Assembly (NCBI RefSeq): GCF_000768685.1 | Contig: NZ_AVPK01000001.1 | Span: 620,001-684,000, forward strand | DNA: 64,000 nt | Direction: 5' to 3' | Source of the DNA: Knoellia subterranea KCTC 19937 | GTDB taxonomy: Bacteria > Actinomycetota > Actinomycetes > Actinomycetales > Dermatophilaceae | Shown here: in pieces, positions 1-7,301 of the stretch | Layout: each line of letters opens with the position of its first letter | Position numbering within the stretch: position 1 is the stretch's first letter | Notes under the pieces: generated by a model | What the model was told of the DNA's origin: nothing | Seen by the model: only the letters and a program-made list of their open reading frames with translations | Database searches by the model: none | Made by a program: the position numbers and the translations under genes

Positions 1-287
1 GCGCTCGACTTGAGGTCGGTGACGGTTTCCTCAAGGGGCTCGACGAGGGCCTCGCGCACGATGCGACGGGGGTCGTACTGACGGGGGTCGTACTGACGCC
101 AGTTGATGTCGTCGTAGTCCGGACCGAGTTGATCCTTGAGCTGCCCCTTGGCGCCCTCGGCCATGACCCGGGCCTTCTTGATGAACTGGGCCAGTTTCTG
201 CGCGTACTCCGGCAGTCGGTCGGGACCCAGCACGAAGACGGCGATGAGGGCAAGGAGCACAAACTCCCAGCCGTTGATGCCGATCAC
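1..287 (-). CDS. tatB: Sec-independent translocase subunit TatB (3' end outside window)
   Basis: Twin-arginine translocation component that forms the substrate receptor with TatC. The visible part has the family layout: a short N-terminal membrane segment (about residues 6-20), a Gly-Pro hinge (VLGPDRLPEY), then an amphipathic helix and a charged tail. The GTG start at 287-285 is supported by AGGAGG at 295-300 on the minus strand. A 15-bp tandem duplication gives two QYDPR units in the tail. It follows htrA in the same direction, 28 bp away, the order known from mycobacterial sigE loci. The stop codon lies beyond base 1. Confidence 0.85.
   Translation of the reverse strand, partial: MIGINGWEFVLLALIAVFVLGPDRLPEYAQKLAQFIKKARVMAEGAKGQLKDQLGPDYDDINWRQYDPRQYDPRRIVREALVEPLEETVTDLKSS
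66..95. repeat. 15-bp tandem duplication inside tatB
   Basis: Two perfect adjacent copies of a 15-bp unit (66-80 and 81-95) keep the frame and duplicate the pentapeptide QYDPR in the cytoplasmic tail of TatB. Confidence 0.9.
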
Positions 288-315
288 GCGTCGTCCTCCT
301 GGTGCGCCGGGCGCG

Positions 316-1830
316 TCAGTTGCTTCTGCCCTGGAGCACCATCTTGACATCCCGCGATGCGCCGTCGCGCACCACGGTCAGAGTCACGGTCGATCCGACC
401 GGCTTGGACCGGATCGCGACGACGAGTGCGTCCGGGTCGGCCATGGGTCGGCCCTCGAAAGCGGTGATGACATCGCCGGCCTTGAGGCCCGCCTTGTCGG
501 CCGGTCCACCCGGTGTGACGGCCGGGGTGTCCCCCGAGTCCGTCGCGATCCGCACACCCTCACCCTGGTACTCGCGGTCGAGCAGAACGCCGATGATCGG
601 GTGCTCGGCCTTGCCCGTCCGGATCAGCTGGTCCACGGTGATCTTGACCTGTGCACTGGGGATGGCGAAGCCCACGCCGATGTTGCCGCTCTGGCCACCG
701 ATCGCGTTGCCGGCCACCCGCGCGATGGCGGAGTTGATCCCGATGACCCGCCCCTCCATGTCGAGCAGGGGACCGCCCGAGTTGCCGGGGTTGATGGCCG
801 CGTCGGTCTGGATGGCGTTGATGAAGGACTGGTCGTTCGCCTCACCCGGCGTCACCGGTCGGTTGAGAGCGGAGATGATGCCGGTCGTGACCGTCGACTC
901 CAGGCCAAGCGGTGCGCCCACCGCGATGACGGGGTCGCCGACCACGACGGTGGTCGAGTCACCGAGGGGCAACGGCGTGAGGTCGGTGCGGTCCACCTTG
1001 AGCACGGCAAGGTCGTAGGAGACATCGCGTCCCACGATCTCGGCCTTGGACTGCTTCCCGTTGGTCAACACGACGGTGATCTCGCCACCGTTCGCAGCGG
1101 ACGAGACGACGTGGTTGTTGGTGACGATGTGTCCTTTGTCGTCGAGGACCCACCCCGAGCCGGTGCCGTCGCCATCAGCGGCCTCGACCCGAATCGTGAC
1201 CACGCTGGGGATCGCCTTGGCCGCGATGTTGGCCACGGACCCATCCGGCCGGGTCGTCGCGCCGGGACCCGGCTCCGGGGTCGCCCCCGAGGACACCGGG
1301 TCGAAGCCGTCCAGCCGGTCCGAAGACCCGAGCCACCCGCCGAGAAGCCCACCGCCGAGTCCGGCAAGAAGCGCAGTGAGGCCAGCGATGAGGAAGACGG
1401 CCAGCCACCCCGGGCCGCGCCGTTCGCGTGCCGGGGCGGCAGCGGGCGTCGACAAGGCATAGGGGTTGGCCGACGGGTCCTGATGGTGTGCGGTCGGTGC
1501 GGCGTACGAGCCCGGCGACGCGTAGGGGTTCGAGGTGGCGTGGGGGCCCGACGCGGCATACGGATTCTGTGCAGGAGGCGCGTACGGCGAGGGCGCGGCC
1601 TGGGTCGACCGATCCGACGGCTCGTGCGCCCAAGCGGTCCACGCAGTCTGGGCCGACGCCTCGGCCGACTCATCGACAGGGAGCCGCGGGGCCTGCCCCG
1701 GAGCCGGCCCGAACTCCTGGGTGCGGCTCAGATCGACCTCCAGAGTACGACTCAGGTCGACCTCCTCCGTGGGCTCGGGGTCGACATGGGGCCGGTCGGC
1801 GTCGTCGGGGCGTCCGCTGTCCTCGGTCAT
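316..1830 (-). CDS. htrA: HtrA/DegP-family membrane-anchored serine protease with PDZ domain
   Basis: Envelope quality-control protease of 504 aa. Residues 1-140 are a Pro/Ala/Tyr-rich cytoplasmic region with the heptapeptide EVDLSRT twice near the start. A membrane segment spans about 142-167. The trypsin-like domain carries the triad in TNNHVV (H240), YDLAVL (D273) and GNSGGP (S351). A PDZ domain occupies about the last 100 residues. The ATG at 1830 overlaps the TGA of the anti-sigma gene (ATGA), which decides the start over an upstream GTG at 1851. It is probably controlled by SigE as part of this operon. Confidence 0.92.
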   Translation of the reverse strand: MTEDSGRPDDADRPHVDPEPTEEVDLSRTLEVDLSRTQEFGPAPGQAPRLPVDESAEASAQTAWTAWAHEPSDRSTQAAPSPYAPPAQNPYAASGPHATSNPYASPGSYAAPTAHHQDPSANPYALSTPAAAPARERRGPGWLAVFLIAGLTALLAGLGGGLLGGWLGSSDRLDGFDPVSSGATPEPGPGATTRPDGSVANIAAKAIPSVVTIRVEAADGDGTGSGWVLDDKGHIVTNNHVVSSAANGGEITVVLTNGKQSKAEIVGRDVSYDLAVLKVDRTDLTPLPLGDSTTVVVGDPVIAVGAPLGLESTVTTGIISALNRPVTPGEANDQSFINAIQTDAAINPGNSGGPLLDMEGRVIGINSAIARVAGNAIGGQSGNIGVGFAIPSAQVKITVDQLIRTGKAEHPIIGVLLDREYQGEGVRIATDSGDTPAVTPGGPADKAGLKAGDVITAFEGRPMADPDALVVAIRSKPVGSTVTLTVVRDGASRDVKMVLQGRSN

Positions 1831-2414
1831 GCCCGAGATTCTGCCTCGCACACGACGAGGTTTCGAATGGAGGTGTCACTCACCCAGGTCGTCGACACGG
1901 TGCGGACCCGCGCACCGCTGGCGCCACCGGAGGGTGTGGCGACAGCCGGACGCGTCGTGGGCGACGGTCCACCCACCGACGTCACGGTCGTCGTCACCGA
2001 TCCGGTGCCGGCGAGGGTCAGGGTCCAGGCCACGGCCGCGGTGGCTCCGGCCGCCGCAGTCGCGATGGCAGCCGAGCGGAGCGGGCTGCGGTGCACCGGC
2101 GGTGCAGAGGGCGGCACCATCTCCAGGGGTGCACGCTCACGTGGTGCGCGCTCGCTCGTCTGGGCCATGGCCGGTCCGGTCATCGACGATGCGAGCGCGA
2201 CGAGTTGGGCGTGGAGGCTGCCGGGCATCGAGGGGCACCCCGTGGCGAGGAGCGACTGCAGTCGCCGCTCCCCCGCAACGGCGTGCTGGCAGGCCACGCA
2301 CGCGATGAGGTGTCGGTCCCACGCGTCGGTGCGCTGCACCGAGAGCTGGCCCGACACGTAGTCGGGGAGCTCGTCGAGGCGGCAGCGCTGCGAGGGACGC
2401 GACAGGTGGATCAC
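1827..2414 (-). CDS. Anti-sigma factor with zinc-binding HxxxCxxC motif (RseA-like)
   Basis: Likely membrane-anchored anti-sigma factor that holds the upstream-encoded SigE inactive. The N-terminal ZAS-type domain has H35-x3-C39-x2-C42. A hydrophobic Ala-rich stretch at about 113-137 could be one membrane span, followed by a short extracytoplasmic Ser/Thr/Pro-rich tail. The GTG start overlaps the sigE stop (GTGA) and its own stop overlaps the htrA start (ATGA), so the three genes look translationally coupled. Its position between sigE and htrA matches the mycobacterial sigE-rseA-htrA locus. Confidence 0.85.
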   Translation of the reverse strand: MIHLSRPSQRCRLDELPDYVSGQLSVQRTDAWDRHLIACVACQHAVAGERRLQSLLATGCPSMPGSLHAQLVALASSMTGPAMAQTSERAPRERAPLEMVPPSAPPVHRSPLRSAAIATAAAGATAAVAWTLTLAGTGSVTTTVTSVGGPSPTTRPAVATPSGGASGARVRTVSTTWVSDTSIRNLVVCEAESRA

Positions 2415-3061
2415 ACGGCACCCCGCGCGGGGGTGAGCACACCGGGGAGGCGGGTGGACGACGTGGTGGGCGCCTGACGAACCTCCGGTGCCCGGTGTGC
2501 CAGTGCCTCACGCAGCTGCGCACGGCCACGGTGGATGCGCGAACGCACCGTGCCGAGCTTGATGTCGAGCGTGGCCGCAATCTCCTCGTAGGACAGCCCC
2601 TCGATGTCACAGAGGACGACGGCCGCGCGGAAGTCGGGGGCGAGCGAGTCGAGGGCCCGCTGCACGTCGTCGTCGAAGTGGGTGTCCGTGTAGGTCTGCT
2701 CGGGACCGGCCTCGCGGCTGGGCAGGCGAGCCGCCGACTCGTCGGACAGAGCGTCGAAGCGGATGCGTTGCTTGCGGCGCATCTTGTCGAGGAAGACGTT
2801 GGTCGTGATGCGGTGCAGCCACCCCTCGAAGGTGCCGGGGCGGTAGGTGTGCAGGGACCGGAACACTCGGATGAACACGTCCTGGGTGAGGTCCTCGGCG
2901 TCGTGGACGTTGCCCGTCAGGCGGTAGGCCAAGCGGTAGACGCGCGCGGAGTGCTCCTCCACGATCTGCTCCCAGGTCGGCGGCGTCCACTCCCCCGTGG
3001 TCGCGCCCGCGTCGGTCGTCATCGTCGTCGTCCCCTGATCGGTGGCCATCTGGCTGTCCAT
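2411..3061 (-). CDS. sigE: ECF RNA polymerase sigma factor, SigE type
   Basis: Extracytoplasmic-function sigma factor of about 216 aa. Region 2 is clear ([20 protein letters not shown], then a tryptophan-containing core-binding segment and DKMRRKQR). Region 4 has the helix-turn-helix [20 protein letters not shown]. The reading frame stays open upstream to 3334, but the divergent methyltransferase and the promoter-like sequence make the ATG at 3061, or the ATG in MATDQ about 5 codons later, more likely. No good ribosome binding site is seen. It heads the sigE-anti-sigma-htrA operon and is expected to respond to envelope stress. Confidence 0.88.
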   Translation of the reverse strand: MDSQMATDQGTTTMTTDAGATTGEWTPPTWEQIVEEHSARVYRLAYRLTGNVHDAEDLTQDVFIRVFRSLHTYRPGTFEGWLHRITTNVFLDKMRRKQRIRFDALSDESAARLPSREAGPEQTYTDTHFDDDVQRALDSLAPDFRAAVVLCDIEGLSYEEIAATLDIKLGTVRSRIHRGRAQLREALAHRAPEVRQAPTTSSTRLPGVLTPARGAV

Positions 3062-3071
3062 GTCATAGGTG

Positions 3072-3099
3072 TCTACGCGTCGGACCCGGGAAATGTTCC
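3072..3099 (-). promoter_or_regulatory. Candidate ECF (SigE-type) promoter for sigE
   Basis: On the minus strand GGAACA (3099-3094) and CGTAGA (3077-3072) are separated by 16 bp, resembling the GGAAC / CGT architecture of SigE-class promoters. It ends 10 bp before the chosen sigE start, so the factor may activate its own operon. Confidence 0.4.
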
Positions 3100-3149
3100 G
3101 GAGTTCCCTGTACGCCCCCTGTGAGTCCGCCCCGACCCCGACGCGCGAG

Positions 3150-3155
3150 TAGGGT
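3150..3155 (+). promoter_or_regulatory. -10 box TAGGGT, leaderless start for the O-methyltransferase
   Basis: TAGGGT ends 8 nt before the ATG at 3164, and no Shine-Dalgarno sequence is present, the arrangement of a leaderless actinobacterial promoter. Confidence 0.55.
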
Positions 3156-3163
3156 GAACGGCC

Positions 3164-3799
3164 ATGAGCACCCTCAAGCCCGCGAGCTGGTCGTACGCCG
3201 AGGACTTCGTTCCCGAGCCCGAGGTGATCGAACAGGCGCGCGCCCGCGGCCTCTCGTTCGAGGCCGCCACGCCGGTGGGGACCGGTGCAGGAGCCACCCT
3301 GCGATTGCTGACGGCCGCCATCGGCGCCAAGCACGTCATCGAGGTGGGCACGGGTGCCGGCACGTCAGGGTTGTGGCTCCTCGCCGGGATGCCCCAGGAC
3401 GGCGTCCTCACGACGATCGACATCTCCCCGGAGCACCAGACGGCCGCGCGCGAGGCCTACGCCGCGGCCGGCTATCCGACACAGCGCACCCGGGTCATCT
3501 CCGGCCGAGCGACGGACGTGCTGCCCCGCATGACCGACGGCGCCTACGACATGGTGCTCATCGACGCGGACAAGGCGAGCTACCCGGCATACGTCGAGCA
3601 TGGAATTCGGCTCCTGCGCAGCGGAGGCGTCCTGGCCCTCGACAACATGCTGTGGCACGACAAGGTGGCCGACCCGGCGGCACGCGACGCCGAGACGACG
3701 ACGCTGCGCGACCTCGGCAAGTCACTGCGCGACAACGACGAACTGCTGCCCGCGCTCCTGCCGGTGAGCGACGGACTGTTCATCGCCGTCAAGCGCTGA
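3164..3799 (+). CDS. SAM-dependent O-methyltransferase (family 3, CCoAOMT-like)
   Basis: Class I methyltransferase of 211 aa. The SAM-binding glycine motif is [15 protein letters not shown] (about residues 58-72), with the acidic strand-2 position in [10 protein letters not shown] and the metal-binding region around [12 protein letters not shown] and [11 protein letters not shown], typical of cation-dependent O-methyltransferases. The substrate is unknown. It is divergent from sigE, the same position as Rv1220c in mycobacteria (from memory), which hints at a conserved envelope or stress link. The stop lies 16 bp from the convergent YdhR-like gene. Confidence 0.85.
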   Translation: MSTLKPASWSYAEDFVPEPEVIEQARARGLSFEAATPVGTGAGATLRLLTAAIGAKHVIEVGTGAGTSGLWLLAGMPQDGVLTTIDISPEHQTAAREAYAAAGYPTQRTRVISGRATDVLPRMTDGAYDMVLIDADKASYPAYVEHGIRLLRSGGVLALDNMLWHDKVADPAARDAETTTLRDLGKSLRDNDELLPALLPVSDGLFIAVKR

Positions 3800-3815
3800 A
3801 CGCCCCCTGAACGCT

Positions 3816-4181
3816 CTAGGCGTGGGCGTCGACCTTCGGGCCGGCGCCGCGACGGAACCCAGCAGGCCCCTCTGCGATGCCCACGACCTCGAACTCCTCC
3901 ACGAAGACGGGTGACGAGCCGATGAGTTCGGAGCCCTTCGACTCGGCCGCCGTCGCCTCGAACTCCTCGCGGAAGACCTTGCGCTCCTGCTCGCTGTCGA
4001 AGACGTAGGTGCCCTCGAACCACTCGCCCTCACGCATGCGCCAGACCTTGAAGGCGAGCCCGTCAAGGAACATGAAGCGGGCGATCGAGGTGCCCACGAC
4101 ATATTCACGCAGCCGATCCGGCGCGTCCTCGGGGGCGTTCTCGAGCGACCAGCGCACAGCCAGTCCGTATCCGGCGTTCAT
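3816..4181 (-). CDS. YdhR-like putative monooxygenase / ferredoxin-like fold protein
   Basis: A 121-aa protein resembling the YdhR family of small dimeric alpha-beta-barrel proteins: an N-terminal strand, then GLAFKVWRMREGEWFEGTYVF and a helix ending before a glutamate-rich strand. The ATG at 4181 overlaps the pepA stop (ATGA), supporting this start over a longer upstream frame. The true reaction is unknown; YdhR proteins were proposed as monooxygenases by structural analogy. Probably co-translated with pepA. Confidence 0.6.
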   Translation of the reverse strand: MNAGYGLAVRWSLENAPEDAPDRLREYVVGTSIARFMFLDGLAFKVWRMREGEWFEGTYVFDSEQERKVFREEFEATAAESKGSELIGSSPVFVEEFEVVGIAEGPAGFRRGAGPKVDAHA

Positions 4182-5692
4182 CGCAGACCTTCCAACCATC
4201 GCAACAGGAGTCGAGCACCGAACCCCGTTCCACCCTTGCCGTGGATTCCGGAGTCGACATCGGAACGGCCGGGGCCGGCGATGTCGAGATGGGCCCAACG
4301 ACGGTCCCCGACGAACTCGCGCAGGAACAGCGCCGCGGTGATCGACCCACCTCCGACCGAAGGTCCGATGTGGTTGATGTCGGCCACGTCGGACTCCAGT
4401 GCCCGACGGTAGGCCCGCACGAGCGGGAAGGGCCACAGCGTCTCACCTGCTGTCTCACCGGCCTCCCGCAACTGGACGGACAGGTCGTCGTCCGTGGCAT
4501 AGACCGGAGCCATCGAGCGGGCCAGCGCCACCCGCGCCGCACCGGTGAGCGTGGCGATGTCGATGACCACATCGGGGTCGAGCTCGGCATCGGCGTAGGC
4601 GAGCGCGTCCGCCAGGACGATGCGTCCCTCGGCGTCCGTGTTGCCGATTTCCGTCGTCGTCCCACCGAAGTGCGTCACGACGTCACCCGGCCGGTATGCC
4701 GCGCCGCTGACCATGTTCTCGGCGAGAGCGAGGAGTCCGGTCACCTTGACCGGAACGGCCAGGTCACGGCACGCGGCGAGCACCGCCAGGACGATGGCGG
4801 AGCCCGACATGTCGGTCTTCATCGCGAGCATGCCCTCGGCCGGCTTGACCTGGAGACCGCCCGAGTCGAACGTGATGCCCTTGCCGACGATGACCACGTG
4901 GGGAGTGTCTGCACCGGCACCCTCCGGGGTGTAGCCGAGCTGGACCAGGCGAGGTGGCGTCCCGGACCCGCCCCCCACCGCGAGGAGTCCGCCGAATCCG
5001 CCTGCGGCCAGGGACTTCTCGTCCCAGACCCGCACTTCGAGACCGTGCCGGGACGCAGCGGTCCGTGCCTGCCGCGCCATCCAGCCCGGGTTCTTGATGT
5101 TGGACGGAGTGTTGGCGAGGTTGCGCGCGATGATCGTCGCCCTGGCTCGGGAGACGGCGCGGGTGACCACGTCCTCCTCCACGTCGATGGCCACGATCGA
5201 CGTGGCGACCGTCGTGCCGGGGACCCATCCGTCGTTCGTGAGGCGAGCCGGTGCCCAGCCGCCCAGGACGGCCCCCTCGACGAAGGCTGCTTGGCCGGCT
5301 TCATCCGCCGACGGCGTCAGGAGGACGACCTGTGCGCGGCCGCGAGTGGCCCGGCCGGAGGCCGCGCCCGCCAGACGCAGGCCACCAGGTGTCCCGTCGC
5401 CGAGACCGACGAGCACGAGGGCGCGGGCGGCGTGCAGACCCGCGGGGAGTCGGACCACCGTCGACGCCCCCACGGACGTCGCCGGCTCGTGCGTCGCCAC
5501 CAGCTCGTCGGGATCGAAGCCGGCCGCCTCCAGTGCGGAGCGGACACCTGTCCCCCACGGGTCACCACCGGGTGAGACACCCAGGACCAGCGCGAGGTCG
5601 GACGGATCGAGGTCAGCCAGCACATCGGCGAGCGGACCGTCGGCAGCGGACCAGGTGGGCAGCAGGGGGGCGAGGAGATCTTCGACAGGCAC
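4178..5692 (-). CDS. pepA: Leucyl aminopeptidase (M17 cytosol aminopeptidase)
   Basis: Hexameric two-metal aminopeptidase of 504 aa that removes N-terminal residues from peptides. The C-terminal catalytic domain shows VGKGITFDSGG and MKTDMSGSA (about residues 265-295) and the family signature NTDAEGRIVLADAL (about 345). The N-terminal domain is the usual diverged macro-like region. The GTG at 5692 was chosen because a longer frame reads through a perfect terminator hairpin (5717-5750), and because TAGGGT lies 7 nt upstream of this GTG. Confidence 0.93.
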   Translation of the reverse strand: MPVEDLLAPLLPTWSAADGPLADVLADLDPSDLALVLGVSPGGDPWGTGVRSALEAAGFDPDELVATHEPATSVGASTVVRLPAGLHAARALVLVGLGDGTPGGLRLAGAASGRATRGRAQVVLLTPSADEAGQAAFVEGAVLGGWAPARLTNDGWVPGTTVATSIVAIDVEEDVVTRAVSRARATIIARNLANTPSNIKNPGWMARQARTAASRHGLEVRVWDEKSLAAGGFGGLLAVGGGSGTPPRLVQLGYTPEGAGADTPHVVIVGKGITFDSGGLQVKPAEGMLAMKTDMSGSAIVLAVLAACRDLAVPVKVTGLLALAENMVSGAAYRPGDVVTHFGGTTTEIGNTDAEGRIVLADALAYADAELDPDVVIDIATLTGAARVALARSMAPVYATDDDLSVQLREAGETAGETLWPFPLVRAYRRALESDVADINHIGPSVGGGSITAALFLREFVGDRRWAHLDIAGPGRSDVDSGIHGKGGTGFGARLLLRWLEGLR

Positions 5693-5699
5693 GTCCCCG

Positions 5700-5705
5700 A
5701 CCCTA
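5700..5705 (-). promoter_or_regulatory. -10 box TAGGGT, leaderless start for pepA
   Basis: TAGGGT on the minus strand ends 7 nt before the GTG at 5692, with no ribosome binding site between them. It sits just after the hairpin that ends the DUF3117 transcript. Confidence 0.55.
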
Positions 5706-5716
5706 CCCACCGACGC

Positions 5717-5750
5717 GAGAGGGCCCCCGCTCGATGGCGGGGGCCCTCTC
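5717..5750. terminator. Perfect 14-bp stem terminator between DUF3117 gene and pepA
   Basis: Arms GAGAGGGCCCCCGC (5717-5730) and its exact complement (5737-5750) enclose a 6-nt loop. It lies 21 bp after the DUF3117 stop and upstream of the pepA promoter. Confidence 0.8.
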
Positions 5751-5770
5751 GTCACGTCAGGATCTGACGG

Positions 5771-5947
5771 TCACTTCTTCAGCGCTTCGCAGTCGTCGAT
5801 GGCCTGACCCAACGCCCGCACCTCGTCCGGAGTCATCTCGACGACGAGACGGCCACCACCCTCCAGGGGCATGCGGAGCACGATGCCGCGACCCTCCTTG
5901 GTGACCTCGAGAGGGCCGTCGCCCGTCCTGGGCTTCATTGCCGCCAT
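5771..5947 (-). CDS. DUF3117 family small protein
   Basis: A 58-aa basic/acidic protein beginning MAAMKPRTGDGPLEV, with a GRGIVLRMPLEGGGRLVVE core and an acidic C-terminal helix. This small family is very conserved in Actinobacteria (Rv1211 in M. tuberculosis, from memory); its function is unknown. GAAGGGAA precedes the ATG. Monocistronic: a perfect terminator follows within 25 bp. Confidence 0.85.
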   Translation of the reverse strand: MAAMKPRTGDGPLEVTKEGRGIVLRMPLEGGGRLVVEMTPDEVRALGQAIDDCEALKK

Positions 5948-6068
5948 GGGTGTTCCCTTCGTTGCCGCGGCGCACAGTCGTGCGTCACGTGTTCGCGTCC
6001 CGGCGTTGGCGCACCGGTGTCCCGAACCATTATTCCTGCCTCGTCGGGAGGAACGAAATCCGGGTGCC

Positions 6069-7301
6069 TCACGGAGGCCGCGATCCCCACGGCGTGTAGG
6101 TCAACAGTGCACAGGTCCACCACACCAACCCACCGATGATCGGCACGAGCAGGATGGCGACCCGCCGTCGCCAGTGCCCAACGATGCTCTCGCCCGTCGA
6201 CGTGCGCATCGCCACGCTCGCGAGCAGCGCCGCGATCGGGAAGTCGAGGAGCAGAAATCTCCACATGCTCGTGATCGGCCGGACGACGGCGAAGAGGTAG
6301 AGCGGGTAGGCCACGGCCCACGCCCGCACCTCCACCGGGATCCATCGTCCGTGTCGTCCGAGGATGAGCGCGAGGTAGGTGCCGCACAGCGCGACGAGAA
6401 CGACCACGCCCAGAAGCCCGTGTGCACTCCACGCCCAGTCGAGCCACAGCACGAACGGCCCCGACGCAGGCTTCTGCCCCCACGCCTCCTGGACCTGGAA
6501 GAAGGCCGTCGGGATGCCGCTCACGACACCGGCGAACACCGGCCAGGCGATCCCGGACAGCCCGGTCACGACGAGCATCACCGCCGCCGAGAGTCGCTGC
6601 CCACGCAACGGCGCCACGCCGGCGGCGCGGTCCTCCCGCACCCGCACCACGAGGTGGATGAGTGCGGCACACCCCATCGCGGCAGCCACACCCCGGGTGA
6701 GGCCGAGCGGCAGCGCGAGAAGGGCGACAACGGCATACCGTCGCCTCATCAGGTACAGCAGCGAGGCGGCCACGAGCACGACCGCGAGCGGCTCGGTGTA
6801 GGGCTTGAGCATGACCCCGGTGGCCGGATAGAAGCACCAGAGGCACGCGGCGACGAGGGCCAGACGTTGGCGTCCGGGCTGGGGCTCGGCGTGCAGGCCG
6901 TGCCGGAACAACGCCCACACGAGGAGCGCCGCAACGCCACCGAGCACGACATTGAGGCCCACGGCTCCGACGGTGAACGGGATCCCGAGCGCCATGAGTG
7001 GGCGCACCAGGAAGGGGAACAAGGGATAGAAGGCCCACGCGCTGTAGGTGAGTCGTCCGGTGACCGGGTCAGCGGGGAGCGGAACCGGATAGCCCTGTGT
7101 CGCAACCGTTTCGTACCACTCGCCGTCCCACAACCCGATGAGGTCACCGACCGTCGGATCGAGGTGACCGACCCCCGCCGGGTTCTGGAACCACGTCGCT
7201 GCGATCCACAGGGCACCGAGCGCGACGAGTCGGGAGGCCACATAGACGATCAGGATCGCCCGGATGGGATGGTCGAGGGCGCGCCGCCCCAGCGCCGTCA
7301 T
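6069..7301 (-). CDS. PIG-V-like integral membrane mannosyltransferase
   Basis: A 410-aa polytopic protein with about ten hydrophobic helices. The GT-C-type first loop contains WDGEWYETVATQGYP, recalling the WD-acidic-Y motif of GPI mannosyltransferase PIG-V and its actinobacterial relatives. It probably transfers mannose from polyprenyl-phosphate-mannose to a lipid or envelope glycan outside the membrane. The ATG at 7301 overlaps the stop of the preceding membrane protein (ATGA). A longer frame running upstream to 9032 is a shadow of that preceding gene. Confidence 0.7.
   Translation of the reverse strand: MTALGRRALDHPIRAILIVYVASRLVALGALWIAATWFQNPAGVGHLDPTVGDLIGLWDGEWYETVATQGYPVPLPADPVTGRLTYSAWAFYPLFPFLVRPLMALGIPFTVGAVGLNVVLGGVAALLVWALFRHGLHAEPQPGRQRLALVAACLWCFYPATGVMLKPYTEPLAVVLVAASLLYLMRRRYAVVALLALPLGLTRGVAAAMGCAALIHLVVRVREDRAAGVAPLRGQRLSAAVMLVVTGLSGIAWPVFAGVVSGIPTAFFQVQEAWGQKPASGPFVLWLDWAWSAHGLLGVVVLVALCGTYLALILGRHGRWIPVEVRAWAVAYPLYLFAVVRPITSMWRFLLLDFPIAALLASVAMRTSTGESIVGHWRRRVAILLVPIIGGLVWWTCALLTYTPWGSRPP

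Noticed and set aside
136-2361. Long plus-strand open frame of 741 codons across htrA and the anti-sigma gene
   Set aside because: It is antisense to two well-supported genes, is full of Arg/Gly/Pro runs and matches no family; long antisense frames are expected at this GC content.
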